Source: a bacterium UBP4_UBA6127
Lineage (GTDB): Bacteria > UBP4 > UBA4092
Length of the DNA stretch: 29,627 nucleotides
Assembly (NCBI GenBank): GCA_002428325.1
Contig: DIVR01000043.1
Coordinates: 49,052 to 78,678 of the forward strand
Direction: 5' to 3'
A model generated the notes under the pieces. It did no database searches and was not told where the DNA came from. It saw only the letters and a list, made by a program, of their open reading frames with translations. The position numbers and the translations under genes are program-made. Below, piece by piece: positions 13,974-20,984 of the stretch (within the stretch, counting starts at the first letter, position 1; each line of letters begins with the position of its first letter).

Positions 13974-15671
13974 ATGAAATATCTGTCAGTTATTTTATTT
14001 TCTATATGGTTAGCTTCATGTAGTTATGGAAATGATACTCTTCAAAATACATCTTTATCCAGAGATTCCATAAGAACCATTCTCTCTCAGATGAATGATG
14101 TTGGAGATTATGAGCTTTTGGATAACTTATTGTTGCATTATGGCTGGACGCCTGAAATAATCCAAGAGCTGTCACTTGCCTTAGAAACTTGTGAAAACAA
14201 CCATTCTTACGTATTTAATTATGTTTGTTGTTTACTCAATTATATTGATGACCATATGCCTTATCCTTTTTCGGTGAAAAATCAAAAGGTTTATAAACGG
14301 CCATCTGACTATACCCAAGTTAGAAGCAAAATAATTAATACCTTTTGTAACGTTATGGAAAAAGATCCCTATAAGGCATATTTAATAACTTATAAAATTG
14401 ATTGCAGTAGAATTGACAGTAAACCATCACATATATCCAATTGGGAATCTAATGACAGAAAAAAATTATTTACATCATTTTTGAGAAGCATACAGAAATA
14501 CTATCCCCATCAGAATAATTTTTCTGGAGAAACTTTTCCAATATTAAACGGAGTAACTATCTATTCTCAAGGCTGCCCCTTACTTTATCAATATCCGGAT
14601 AAGGATTATGCTCCATTGGTCAGAGATATTCTTGAAAACAGGAAGGCCCTTGGTAGCGAACGTAATTTTATGTTGATATTTATAGGTAAGTGCGGTGATC
14701 CAACCCAATATGATTATCTGCAAAAGGAGTTTAAATATGGGGATGATGAATACAAGGAATCAGCTTTGTATGGATTATCTTATTTGGCAGAATATTTAAC
14801 AGAATCTCAAAAAGAGAACTATAGTATTTTTGTGAAAGAACATATAGATGATACAAGGTACTGTAATATATTATTACTAGGAATCAAGAATTCAAAAATC
14901 GAGGGATTACAATCTCTCTTAATAGACTACAAACTTTATATAGAAAACAATAAATACTATCAGAAAATCGAAATAGAAAATTATCAGAGAAAAAAACAAT
15001 CAATAGAGAGAGAAAAATATTCTAATCCAGGCATAATTAATGAACTAATGAAAAAAGTCTATAATGCGGATACCATTAATCGAGTCATAGACTGTTTTGA
15101 TACTACGATTGATGATACATTGATGGAATTATCCAAAGGGGGGGAGCCTGGGGCAAGAGCCTTAATCAAACTATTTGAAACAAAAAAGAATTATTCAGCT
15201 GTTTATAATCCGGAAAAATCGTTATACCCCTTAGGTTGTTCAGGAACAACAACTGGATTTGATTATTTAATGGCTCTATCTGAGAATACTATATTTGATT
15301 CTTCTTTAAGAGTAGGAGCAATTGCTAATCTTTCTTATAATATCCTCTGGTACACCCAAGAGCAAAAAGAAAAGATATTTAAACTTCTCATTCAAAATCT
15401 TTATTCAAAGAATTATATAGAAAGACAATGTTGTGTTAATGCACTTGGCCGTTTGGATAATATAGATGCTATTCCATATTTAGAACCTTTATTAAATGAT
15501 GAATATTCATTCACTAGTGGTCCGTATTGGAAAAATGATAAGAAAGTAAAAGATAAAATCACAAGATACCCTGTAAAGGAATCAGCAATAATAGCTTTAG
15601 ATCATTTGAACGTGCTAAAGAAGGAAATGGTAGCTTATTCAGAATACACAACAATGTACCCTGAAAATTAA
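13974..15671 (+). CDS. AT-rich HEAT-repeat-like lipoprotein
   Basis: 565 residues. The ATG at 13974 is chosen because CAGGGAG (13961-13967) is six bases upstream and a lipoprotein signal begins there: MKYLSVILFSIWLASC, lipobox LASC with Cys16 as lipidation site. An in-frame ATG at 13818 falls in the degenerate repeat and has no support. The middle part is not recognised. The C-terminal part (about residues 400-545) has HEAT-like helical pairs: LRVGAIANLSYNILWYTQEQ, ERQCCVNALGRLDNIDAIPYLEPLL, VKESAIIALDHLNV. The protein is probably anchored in a membrane facing the periplasm or surface and used as a binding scaffold. Base composition is much richer in A/T than the genes on both sides, and it sits between two copies of the carbamoyltransferase leader, which points to insertion. 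No promoter was identified with confidence. Confidence 0.85.
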   Translation: MKYLSVILFSIWLASCSYGNDTLQNTSLSRDSIRTILSQMNDVGDYELLDNLLLHYGWTPEIIQELSLALETCENNHSYVFNYVCCLLNYIDDHMPYPFSVKNQKVYKRPSDYTQVRSKIINTFCNVMEKDPYKAYLITYKIDCSRIDSKPSHISNWESNDRKKLFTSFLRSIQKYYPHQNNFSGETFPILNGVTIYSQGCPLLYQYPDKDYAPLVRDILENRKALGSERNFMLIFIGKCGDPTQYDYLQKEFKYGDDEYKESALYGLSYLAEYLTESQKENYSIFVKEHIDDTRYCNILLLGIKNSKIEGLQSLLIDYKLYIENNKYYQKIEIENYQRKKQSIEREKYSNPGIINELMKKVYNADTINRVIDCFDTTIDDTLMELSKGGEPGARALIKLFETKKNYSAVYNPEKSLYPLGCSGTTTGFDYLMALSENTIFDSSLRVGAIANLSYNILWYTQEQKEKIFKLLIQNLYSKNYIERQCCVNALGRLDNIDAIPYLEPLLNDEYSFTSGPYWKNDKKVKDKITRYPVKESAIIALDHLNVLKKEMVAYSEYTTMYPEN

Positions 15672-15850
15672 GTTTTCAGGAATCCAATCCAATCTGCGGA
15701 TTGGAGAAAAACCTGCCAGGGTCTCTTGCCAAAAGATGGATTTATGATATATTCAAGCCATTGTCTGAAAGGAGAATGGGAATGGCAAGTAAATCCAAAA
15801 AACTCACTGATAAAGTAAGGGGAAAGGATTATATCCTGACCCAAGACTGG
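15671..15850 (+). repeat. Copy B of the direct repeat (leader and 5' end of the carbamoyltransferase gene)
   Basis: This intact copy begins at the last base of the lipoprotein stop codon, runs through the leader and into the first codons of the carbamoyltransferase gene. It matches 13783-13901 as described there, including the 20-mer GGTCTCTTGCCAAAAGATGG at 15720-15739. Both copies would read SLAKRW in the frame of the gene upstream of its start, but with no ribosome site this is probably not translated. Confidence 0.7.
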
Positions 15851-16783
15851 AACGACAAGGAAATTGAGCTGTTATTATCAACAGCCGGAAATTTAAAGAA
15901 AGATTTCAAAAAAGGTAAACCCCATCGGTATCTTCCTGATAAAACAGTCTTTCTTCTTTTCTTTGATAAATCCACCCGGACCCGAAACTCCTTTGAAGCC
16001 GGGATTACCCAATTAGGGGGACATGCCCATTTTATCGATTCGGAGACCAGTCAGATTTCCCATGGAGAATCTCCCAAAGACACCGGTATCATCCTGTCGA
16101 GATACGGGCATGGAATAGCGATCCGCCATGACCTTTTCCCGGGGGAAGGCAATTCCTATATGAGGGAAGTGGCCCAGTGGGCGGATGTCCCGGTCATTAA
16201 TATGCAATGTGATATCGACCATCCCTGCCAGACCCTGGCAGATTTAATGACCATCCGGGAGAAAAAAGGCAAAAATCTGAAAGGTTTAAAAATCGCTGTC
16301 AGCTGGGCTTATGCTCCCAGTTATGCCAAACCCATGAGTGTTCCCCAGGGACTGATTATGTTGATGACCCGCTTTGGGCTGGATGTGACCCTGGCTCATC
16401 CAAAAGAGTTTAAATTGATGTCCGAAACCATGAAAATCGCCCAGGAAAACTCTGAAAAAGCAGGGGGAAAATTTACTCTTGTGGATTCCATGGAAGATGC
16501 CTTCCAGGATGCCGATATCGTTTATCCTAAATCCTGGGGATGTATGGAGCTTTTTAAAACCCCTCAGGAATCCCTCAAACTGGCTAAAAAATATAAAAAC
16601 TGGATTTGTAATGAAGAACTCATGAAACGGGCGAAAAAGGATGCTATCTATATGCATTGCCTCCCGGCTGACCGGGGTAATGAAGTTACCGATGCCGTTA
16701 TCGATGGCCCTCAGTCGGTTGTCTATGACGAGGCTGAAAACAGACTTCATACCGGTAAAGCTATTATGGCATTGACGATGTAG
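15782..16783 (+). CDS. YgeW-like carbamoyltransferase (aspartate/ornithine carbamoyltransferase superfamily)
   Basis: 333 residues. The carbamoyl-phosphate loop STRTR is at 64-68, HPCQTLAD at 147-154 and HCLPADR at 292-298. Blocks such as ISHGESPKDT, GNSYMREVA, INMQCDIDHPCQ, WAYAPSYAKPMSVPQG, TRFGLDVTLAHP and DADIVYPKSWG match the knotted YgeW branch more than classical ArgF. The C-terminal EVTDAVIDGPQSVVYDEAENRLHTGKA is like ordinary ornithine carbamoyltransferases. It is shorter than E. coli YgeW. The reaction transfers a carbamoyl group to an amino acid-like acceptor, but the acceptor cannot be named. ATGs at 15776 and 15782 are both in frame; AAAGGAG (15768-15774) is one base from the first and seven from the second, so I chose the second. 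No arginine or purine-degradation genes are nearby. Cytoplasmic. Confidence 0.9.
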   Translation: MASKSKKLTDKVRGKDYILTQDWNDKEIELLLSTAGNLKKDFKKGKPHRYLPDKTVFLLFFDKSTRTRNSFEAGITQLGGHAHFIDSETSQISHGESPKDTGIILSRYGHGIAIRHDLFPGEGNSYMREVAQWADVPVINMQCDIDHPCQTLADLMTIREKKGKNLKGLKIAVSWAYAPSYAKPMSVPQGLIMLMTRFGLDVTLAHPKEFKLMSETMKIAQENSEKAGGKFTLVDSMEDAFQDADIVYPKSWGCMELFKTPQESLKLAKKYKNWICNEELMKRAKKDAIYMHCLPADRGNEVTDAVIDGPQSVVYDEAENRLHTGKAIMALTM

Positions 16784-16811
16784 GTATTAGACATAGTGTA
16801 GGAATGAGTTT

Positions 16812-16868
16812 AGTTGGTGAAAGGAACTGTCTGTAAATAATTGAGGCAGTCCCCCAACTTCTTTATAT
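16812..16868 (+). terminator. Possible interrupted terminator hairpin after the carbamoyltransferase gene
   Basis: AGTTGG (16812-16817) pairs with CCAACT (16854-16859) and ACTGTCT (16826-16832) pairs with AGGCAGT (16844-16850), with an internal loop and one wobble. Only a broken T stretch (TTCTTTATATTT) follows, so it is weak. Confidence 0.35.
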
Positions 16869-16923
16869 TTCTGTTAAAATTATTCCCTAAATAAGTGCTG
16901 ACTTATAAATATAGAGGTATGTA

Positions 16924-17733
16924 ATGAATCTTTTAAAAAGGTCTCTGGAACTCGACAGTCAATTTTTCAAGGATGTCCCTTTATCTGCAGGAACTAAGAT
17001 TATATTTATTCTGAAGAAATATGTTTTACTGGCTAAAAACATTCTAGGTGGATTTACTCCAGGAAAATCTTCAGTGAATGTTATGGGAATAAATTATTAT
17101 TATGAGGATAAATTTGGTATAGCATTTTTGCAGAGTGTATTTGTCGATCATTATTTTTTAGGTCATTTTATTAAGCCAGGTTCTATTGTTATTGATGTTG
17201 GTGCCAATATTGGGCAATTCCATTTCTTTTGTAAAAGTTTTTTAAAAGCTTCCCAAGTGTTCAGTTTTGAACCAGTACCTAAGACTTTTTCTCTATTAAA
17301 GAAAAATGCTCCTGAAAATGAGTGTTATGAATGTGCCATTACTACCCATGAGTCGCTGACATTGCATATTCCTGATACGAGCTTAATGGCATCTGTACTT
17401 CCTGGTCCCAATGATCAGGAAAAAGTGGTTGTTAAAGGGAGAAAATTGGATGATATTCCAGAAGTAAAGGCATTGGATCATATCGATTTATTAAAAATCG
17501 ATGCGGAAGGTGCTGAATTTGATGTGTTGAAAGCGAGTGCCGAAGCTTTAAGAAAATCAAAATATGTTTTTATTGAAGTCAGTGTCAGCCGAGTTCCATC
17601 TCCTGATGAAGATTTCTTTGCTATCCTAAAATTAGTACGTGAAATATCTCCTGGGATACAGTTAGTCCATGTTGGTAGACAATATTTTGAGGATGACAGA
17701 CTTTTTGCTATTGACTTGATGTTTGCTAATTAA
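16924..17733 (+). CDS. FkbM family methyltransferase
   Basis: 269 residues of a class I SAM-dependent methyltransferase of the FkbM type. Motif I IDVGANIGQF is at about 89-98, FEPVPKTFSLLKKN at about 114-127, and the family's IDLLKIDAEGAEFDVLKAS at about 186-204. These enzymes O-methylate sugars or other small molecules and are frequent in surface-glycan clusters. The first 60 or so residues precede the methyltransferase fold. No transmembrane segment is obvious, so it should be cytoplasmic. AGAGGT at 16913-16918 serves the ATG. The gene is somewhat AT-rich, and a strong terminator follows, so it is a single-gene unit. Its glycan substrate could relate to the Wzy-like proteins further along, which is an inference from the neighbourhood only. 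Confidence 0.9.
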   Translation: MNLLKRSLELDSQFFKDVPLSAGTKIIFILKKYVLLAKNILGGFTPGKSSVNVMGINYYYEDKFGIAFLQSVFVDHYFLGHFIKPGSIVIDVGANIGQFHFFCKSFLKASQVFSFEPVPKTFSLLKKNAPENECYECAITTHESLTLHIPDTSLMASVLPGPNDQEKVVVKGRKLDDIPEVKALDHIDLLKIDAEGAEFDVLKASAEALRKSKYVFIEVSVSRVPSPDEDFFAILKLVREISPGIQLVHVGRQYFEDDRLFAIDLMFAN

Positions 17734-17750
17734 ATAAATACTTTTAACCT

Positions 17751-17788
17751 AAAAGCCCTCTTTCAGATTATTTTGAAAGAGGGCTTTT
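17751..17788 (+). terminator. Rho-independent terminator after the FkbM gene
   Basis: AAAAGCCCTCTTTCA (17751-17765) pairs perfectly with TGAAAGAGGGCTTTT (17774-17788) around an 8-base loop; the T run ends the right arm. The A-rich left arm means it could also work on the other strand. Confidence 0.93.
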
Positions 17789-17874
17789 GTTGTTTATAAC
17801 ACATTGACTTTTATGTAAAGTGTATATGCTTCAAGAATCACTTTAGGGGCAAGCAAAAATATTGTAAAAATATA

Positions 17875-17903
17875 TTGACATGAAGTTAGATAAGATAAAT
17901 AAT
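17875..17903 (+). promoter_or_regulatory. Sigma-70-like promoter of the Kelch gene
   Basis: A perfect TTGACA (17875-17880), 17-base spacer and AATAAT (17898-17903, 5/6). The surrounding TATATTGACATG (17871-17882) is repeated exactly in the promoter at 28624-28635. The ribosome site AGAGGAGA (17928-17935) follows. Confidence 0.65.
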
Positions 17904-17940
17904 AAAGACGAAAACAATTATTTTCCGAGAGGAGAAAATC

Positions 17941-20832
17941 ATGGGAAAGAAATTTAATGCTTTATATCTATTAATGTCGCTATTGATGATATGTGTGGGA
18001 CTGATTATACCTTCCTGGGCAGAAGATAGCTTATCTATCAGTTCGGGATGGAATATGACCAGTCCTATGTCTATCGCCAGAGAATGTCCGGCGGCATTTG
18101 TAAATCAGGGTTATTTATATGCCATCGGTGGATATAATGGGAGTTATTTCAATATAGTTGAAAGAGCTCCTATTAATGAGGATTTAAGTCTGGGGCAATG
18201 GTCTACCATGACTCCTTTCAACACTACCATCGGACGAAGCGGGGTAGTGAAATACGGGGAGTATGTCTATCTGATTGGTGGAATTGTTTCTTCAAATCCA
18301 TCTCGTATTGTATATCGGGCAAGAATGAAATCAGATGGTTCGATAGGTGAATGGTCTATAGAATCTACAATCTTAAATATTGCCCGAGCTGACATGGGAG
18401 TTACTGTGGTCAATGGTTATGTATATGCCATTGGCGGTGATTCGGGGATGAACAGAGTTAATAGTGTTGAGTATGCCAAGATTAATGAAGATGGAAGTCT
18501 TGGCATTTGGCAATATACCAGTAATATGAACATCAACCGATGGAAAAATCATGCTGTATCAGCTAATGGATATATTTATGTGGTTGGCGGTGTCAGGCCT
18601 GATGATGGATATGAAACAAATATTGAATGTGCCAAGGCTAATTCAGATGGTACTTTAGGGGCTTGGTCATTCCTGAATGTTTATATCCCGGCTGCTAGTG
18701 CAATGCAAGCTGTTAGTAAAGATGGTTATCTTTATGTCATCGGTGGAATTGATGGAATAAATCCATTTTACAGTACTGTACTGAAAGCCAAAATGACAGA
18801 AAATGGCGGATTGGGAGACTGGGAGACTGTTGATTCCATGAATTATGGAAGAGTTTGGCATGGTGCTGTTGCCAGCGATTCAGCCCTCTATGTTCTTGGT
18901 GGAAGATATAATGGTGGAGCTTTCACTGATTCTGTCGAGTTCTTAGTTAGTGAAACAACTACAATTCAATCGGATTCAACTTGGATTCTTACCTCCAATA
19001 TGAATAAAGGCCGTGAAGCTTTTGCTCTGGTTGCTGCTAAAGGGTATTTATATGCTTTGGGAGGAGTGGCTGATTACTATACAACATGGTTGAACACAAT
19101 TGAACGAGCTTCCATTAACTCTGATGGTAGCATCGGTTCCTGGTCCAATTTGGGTACACTCCCCAATAATTGGGCCCATGGCAGCGCTATTTTAATTGGT
19201 GACAATATTTATATCGTTGGCGGCCAGCCGTATGAAAGTGGAGATTCCAATACTGTTTTTAAAGCTCAGGTGAACTCTGATGGTTCTTTAGGGACGTGGA
19301 TGTCTTTGAATAGTATGCCTAAGAACCTTGTTGATCCTGGCTTGGTCTATGTAAATGGATACCTTTATGTGACTGGTGGAGCTAGTTATGGAAGTTGTGA
19401 AACTGGGGTTTATAGAGCTCAGGTTAATTCGGATGGAACTTTGGGAGCTTGGGTTTCCATGAGTCCCATGAATTATGGCCGTTGGCATAACTATGCAAAA
19501 TATGATAACGGTTATATTTATGTTTTCAATGGTGTGAAAGTATCTGAAAGAGCTCAGCTGAATTCCGATGGCTCATTAGGAGCTTGGACTGTTATTGGAG
19601 AACCTCTCTCTACCATTAATAACAGTTTTGTTGCATCAATTGGAAATAAAGTTTATTCCATTGGTGGTACAGATAATAGTATTTATACAAAAAATGTTGA
19701 ACGTACTGAAATAGGCAGCGATGGATCATTATCATCCTGGTCAAAAGATATCCCACTAAATTATTACCGGGTATGGAGTGGTGCCTGTGATTACAATGGG
19801 GTTCTTTATGCTGCTGGTGGTAAAGCTCCTTCCATGGAACAAATAGCAAGTGTTGAGTACCTTGTAGTTTCCCTATCCACATCGACGACGATAGAGAATG
19901 AAGCGCCGGCGGCTCCGACAGGATTAGGAGCGACTGCCGGGGATATGCAGATTGTTTTGAGTTGGGATGCCAATAGTGATTCTGATTTAGCGGGGTATAA
20001 CCTGTATCGGCGACAGAATGCCGGGGATTATGCCAAGATCAACAGCAGCCTATTGACCCAAAACAGCTATACGGATAGCGGGCTGACCAATGGAGAGACC
20101 TATTACTATGTGGTCAAAGCGGTGGACAGTGAAGGGTTGGAAAGTGAAGCTTCCAATGAGGTCCATGCTATTCCGACCGGCAGCTGGATACAGACAGCCA
20201 AAGAGTATTGGGTCCCCATTTATGGATGGTTCAACTCCATGGTTTGCCTGAGTAATGTTTCCAATGACACTCTTGATTATGTGATGACCCTATATAGTAA
20301 TATGGGGGTCCAGGTAAGTGAGATTTCCGGGAAATTGAATCCGCATGTTTCCTGGAGCAGCTTGCCGGAATTAGGAAATCTTTACAACCTGTCCAATCCA
20401 GTGGTTTGCAAAGTAGTTGCCTCAGGTGAAATCCGGATGGCAACCTCCCTTTGGGGAAAGAGTTCTGATTCTGTGTGGGAATATGATGTGGATGAAGTGG
20501 GACAGGCCGGAATGTATGATTATTGGATACTGGCAGCCAAGTACAATCAGAGCATTATCAATGTGGCAAATCCCAATGATATCGAAGCCAATATTACTTT
20601 CAAGGCATACAATAACGATGGGACAGTCAGTAAGACCAAAGAGATCACAATACCAGCTCATGGAATGGTTGCCGACCTGGAAATGAGAAATACTCTTACC
20701 GCCCAGGCCAATGCAGTCCGGATACAGTCTGATATCCCAGTGGTCACTTCTGCCGGGAGTTTCACCTCCGACGGTAACAATGGCCAGGGGTTGGGTGTCA
20801 GTCCCCGGTCACGTAATCTCAAGAATAGATAA
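17941..20832 (+). CDS. Secreted double six-bladed Kelch-propeller protein with FN3 and C-terminal beta domain
   Basis: 963 residues with a signal peptide (about 1-27, ending SWAED). I count twelve blade units of about 52 residues, each with a pattern like NGYIYVVGG, then VExAxxNSDGSLGAW. Units 1-6 (about 31-340) end VEFLVSETTTIQSDSTW, and units 7-12 (about 341-645) end VEYLVVSLSTSTTIE, so two homologous six-bladed propellers lie in tandem. About 650-740 is an FN3 module (APAAPTGLGATAGDMQIVLS start, YYYVVKAVDSEG). About 741-963 is a beta-rich domain of unknown type (YWVPIYGWFNSMVCLSNVSN, YWILAAKYNQSIINVANPND). The Kelch part is AT-rich, and composition shifts at about 19880 to that of the host-like genes, so the gene is a mosaic. 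Kelch propellers bind protein or glycan; the ligand is unknown. The gene has its own promoter and terminator. Confidence 0.92.
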   Translation: MGKKFNALYLLMSLLMICVGLIIPSWAEDSLSISSGWNMTSPMSIARECPAAFVNQGYLYAIGGYNGSYFNIVERAPINEDLSLGQWSTMTPFNTTIGRSGVVKYGEYVYLIGGIVSSNPSRIVYRARMKSDGSIGEWSIESTILNIARADMGVTVVNGYVYAIGGDSGMNRVNSVEYAKINEDGSLGIWQYTSNMNINRWKNHAVSANGYIYVVGGVRPDDGYETNIECAKANSDGTLGAWSFLNVYIPAASAMQAVSKDGYLYVIGGIDGINPFYSTVLKAKMTENGGLGDWETVDSMNYGRVWHGAVASDSALYVLGGRYNGGAFTDSVEFLVSETTTIQSDSTWILTSNMNKGREAFALVAAKGYLYALGGVADYYTTWLNTIERASINSDGSIGSWSNLGTLPNNWAHGSAILIGDNIYIVGGQPYESGDSNTVFKAQVNSDGSLGTWMSLNSMPKNLVDPGLVYVNGYLYVTGGASYGSCETGVYRAQVNSDGTLGAWVSMSPMNYGRWHNYAKYDNGYIYVFNGVKVSERAQLNSDGSLGAWTVIGEPLSTINNSFVASIGNKVYSIGGTDNSIYTKNVERTEIGSDGSLSSWSKDIPLNYYRVWSGACDYNGVLYAAGGKAPSMEQIASVEYLVVSLSTSTTIENEAPAAPTGLGATAGDMQIVLSWDANSDSDLAGYNLYRRQNAGDYAKINSSLLTQNSYTDSGLTNGETYYYVVKAVDSEGLESEASNEVHAIPTGSWIQTAKEYWVPIYGWFNSMVCLSNVSNDTLDYVMTLYSNMGVQVSEISGKLNPHVSWSSLPELGNLYNLSNPVVCKVVASGEIRMATSLWGKSSDSVWEYDVDEVGQAGMYDYWILAAKYNQSIINVANPNDIEANITFKAYNNDGTVSKTKEITIPAHGMVADLEMRNTLTAQANAVRIQSDIPVVTSAGSFTSDGNNGQGLGVSPRSRNLKNR

Positions 20833-20860
20833 TCTCAATTAACAGATAACAGAATTACCC

Positions 20861-20897
20861 AAAAGGGGCAGGGCCTAAGGGACCTGCCCCTTTTTTT
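20861..20897 (+). terminator. Rho-independent terminator after the Kelch gene
   Basis: AAAAGGGGCAGG (20861-20872) pairs with CCTGCCCCTTTT (20883-20894) around a 10-base loop, followed by T to 20897. It is 28 bases after the stop. Confidence 0.92.
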
Positions 20898-20984
20898 CTT
20901 TTATGCTGACTAATAAGGGATGGCCTCAGTTGGTAAGGTATCTCTGAGGAGGTTCCAAAAAGAATTCTCCATCCTTGTTTCGCC

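Noticed and set aside
15701..15781. Upstream start of the carbamoyltransferase within the leader
   Set aside because: No ribosome site there, and the family's N-terminus aligns from about 15782.
16286..16750. Long minus-strand open frame opposite the carbamoyltransferase gene
   Set aside because: It mirrors a strongly conserved gene, has no ribosome site and resembles no protein family.
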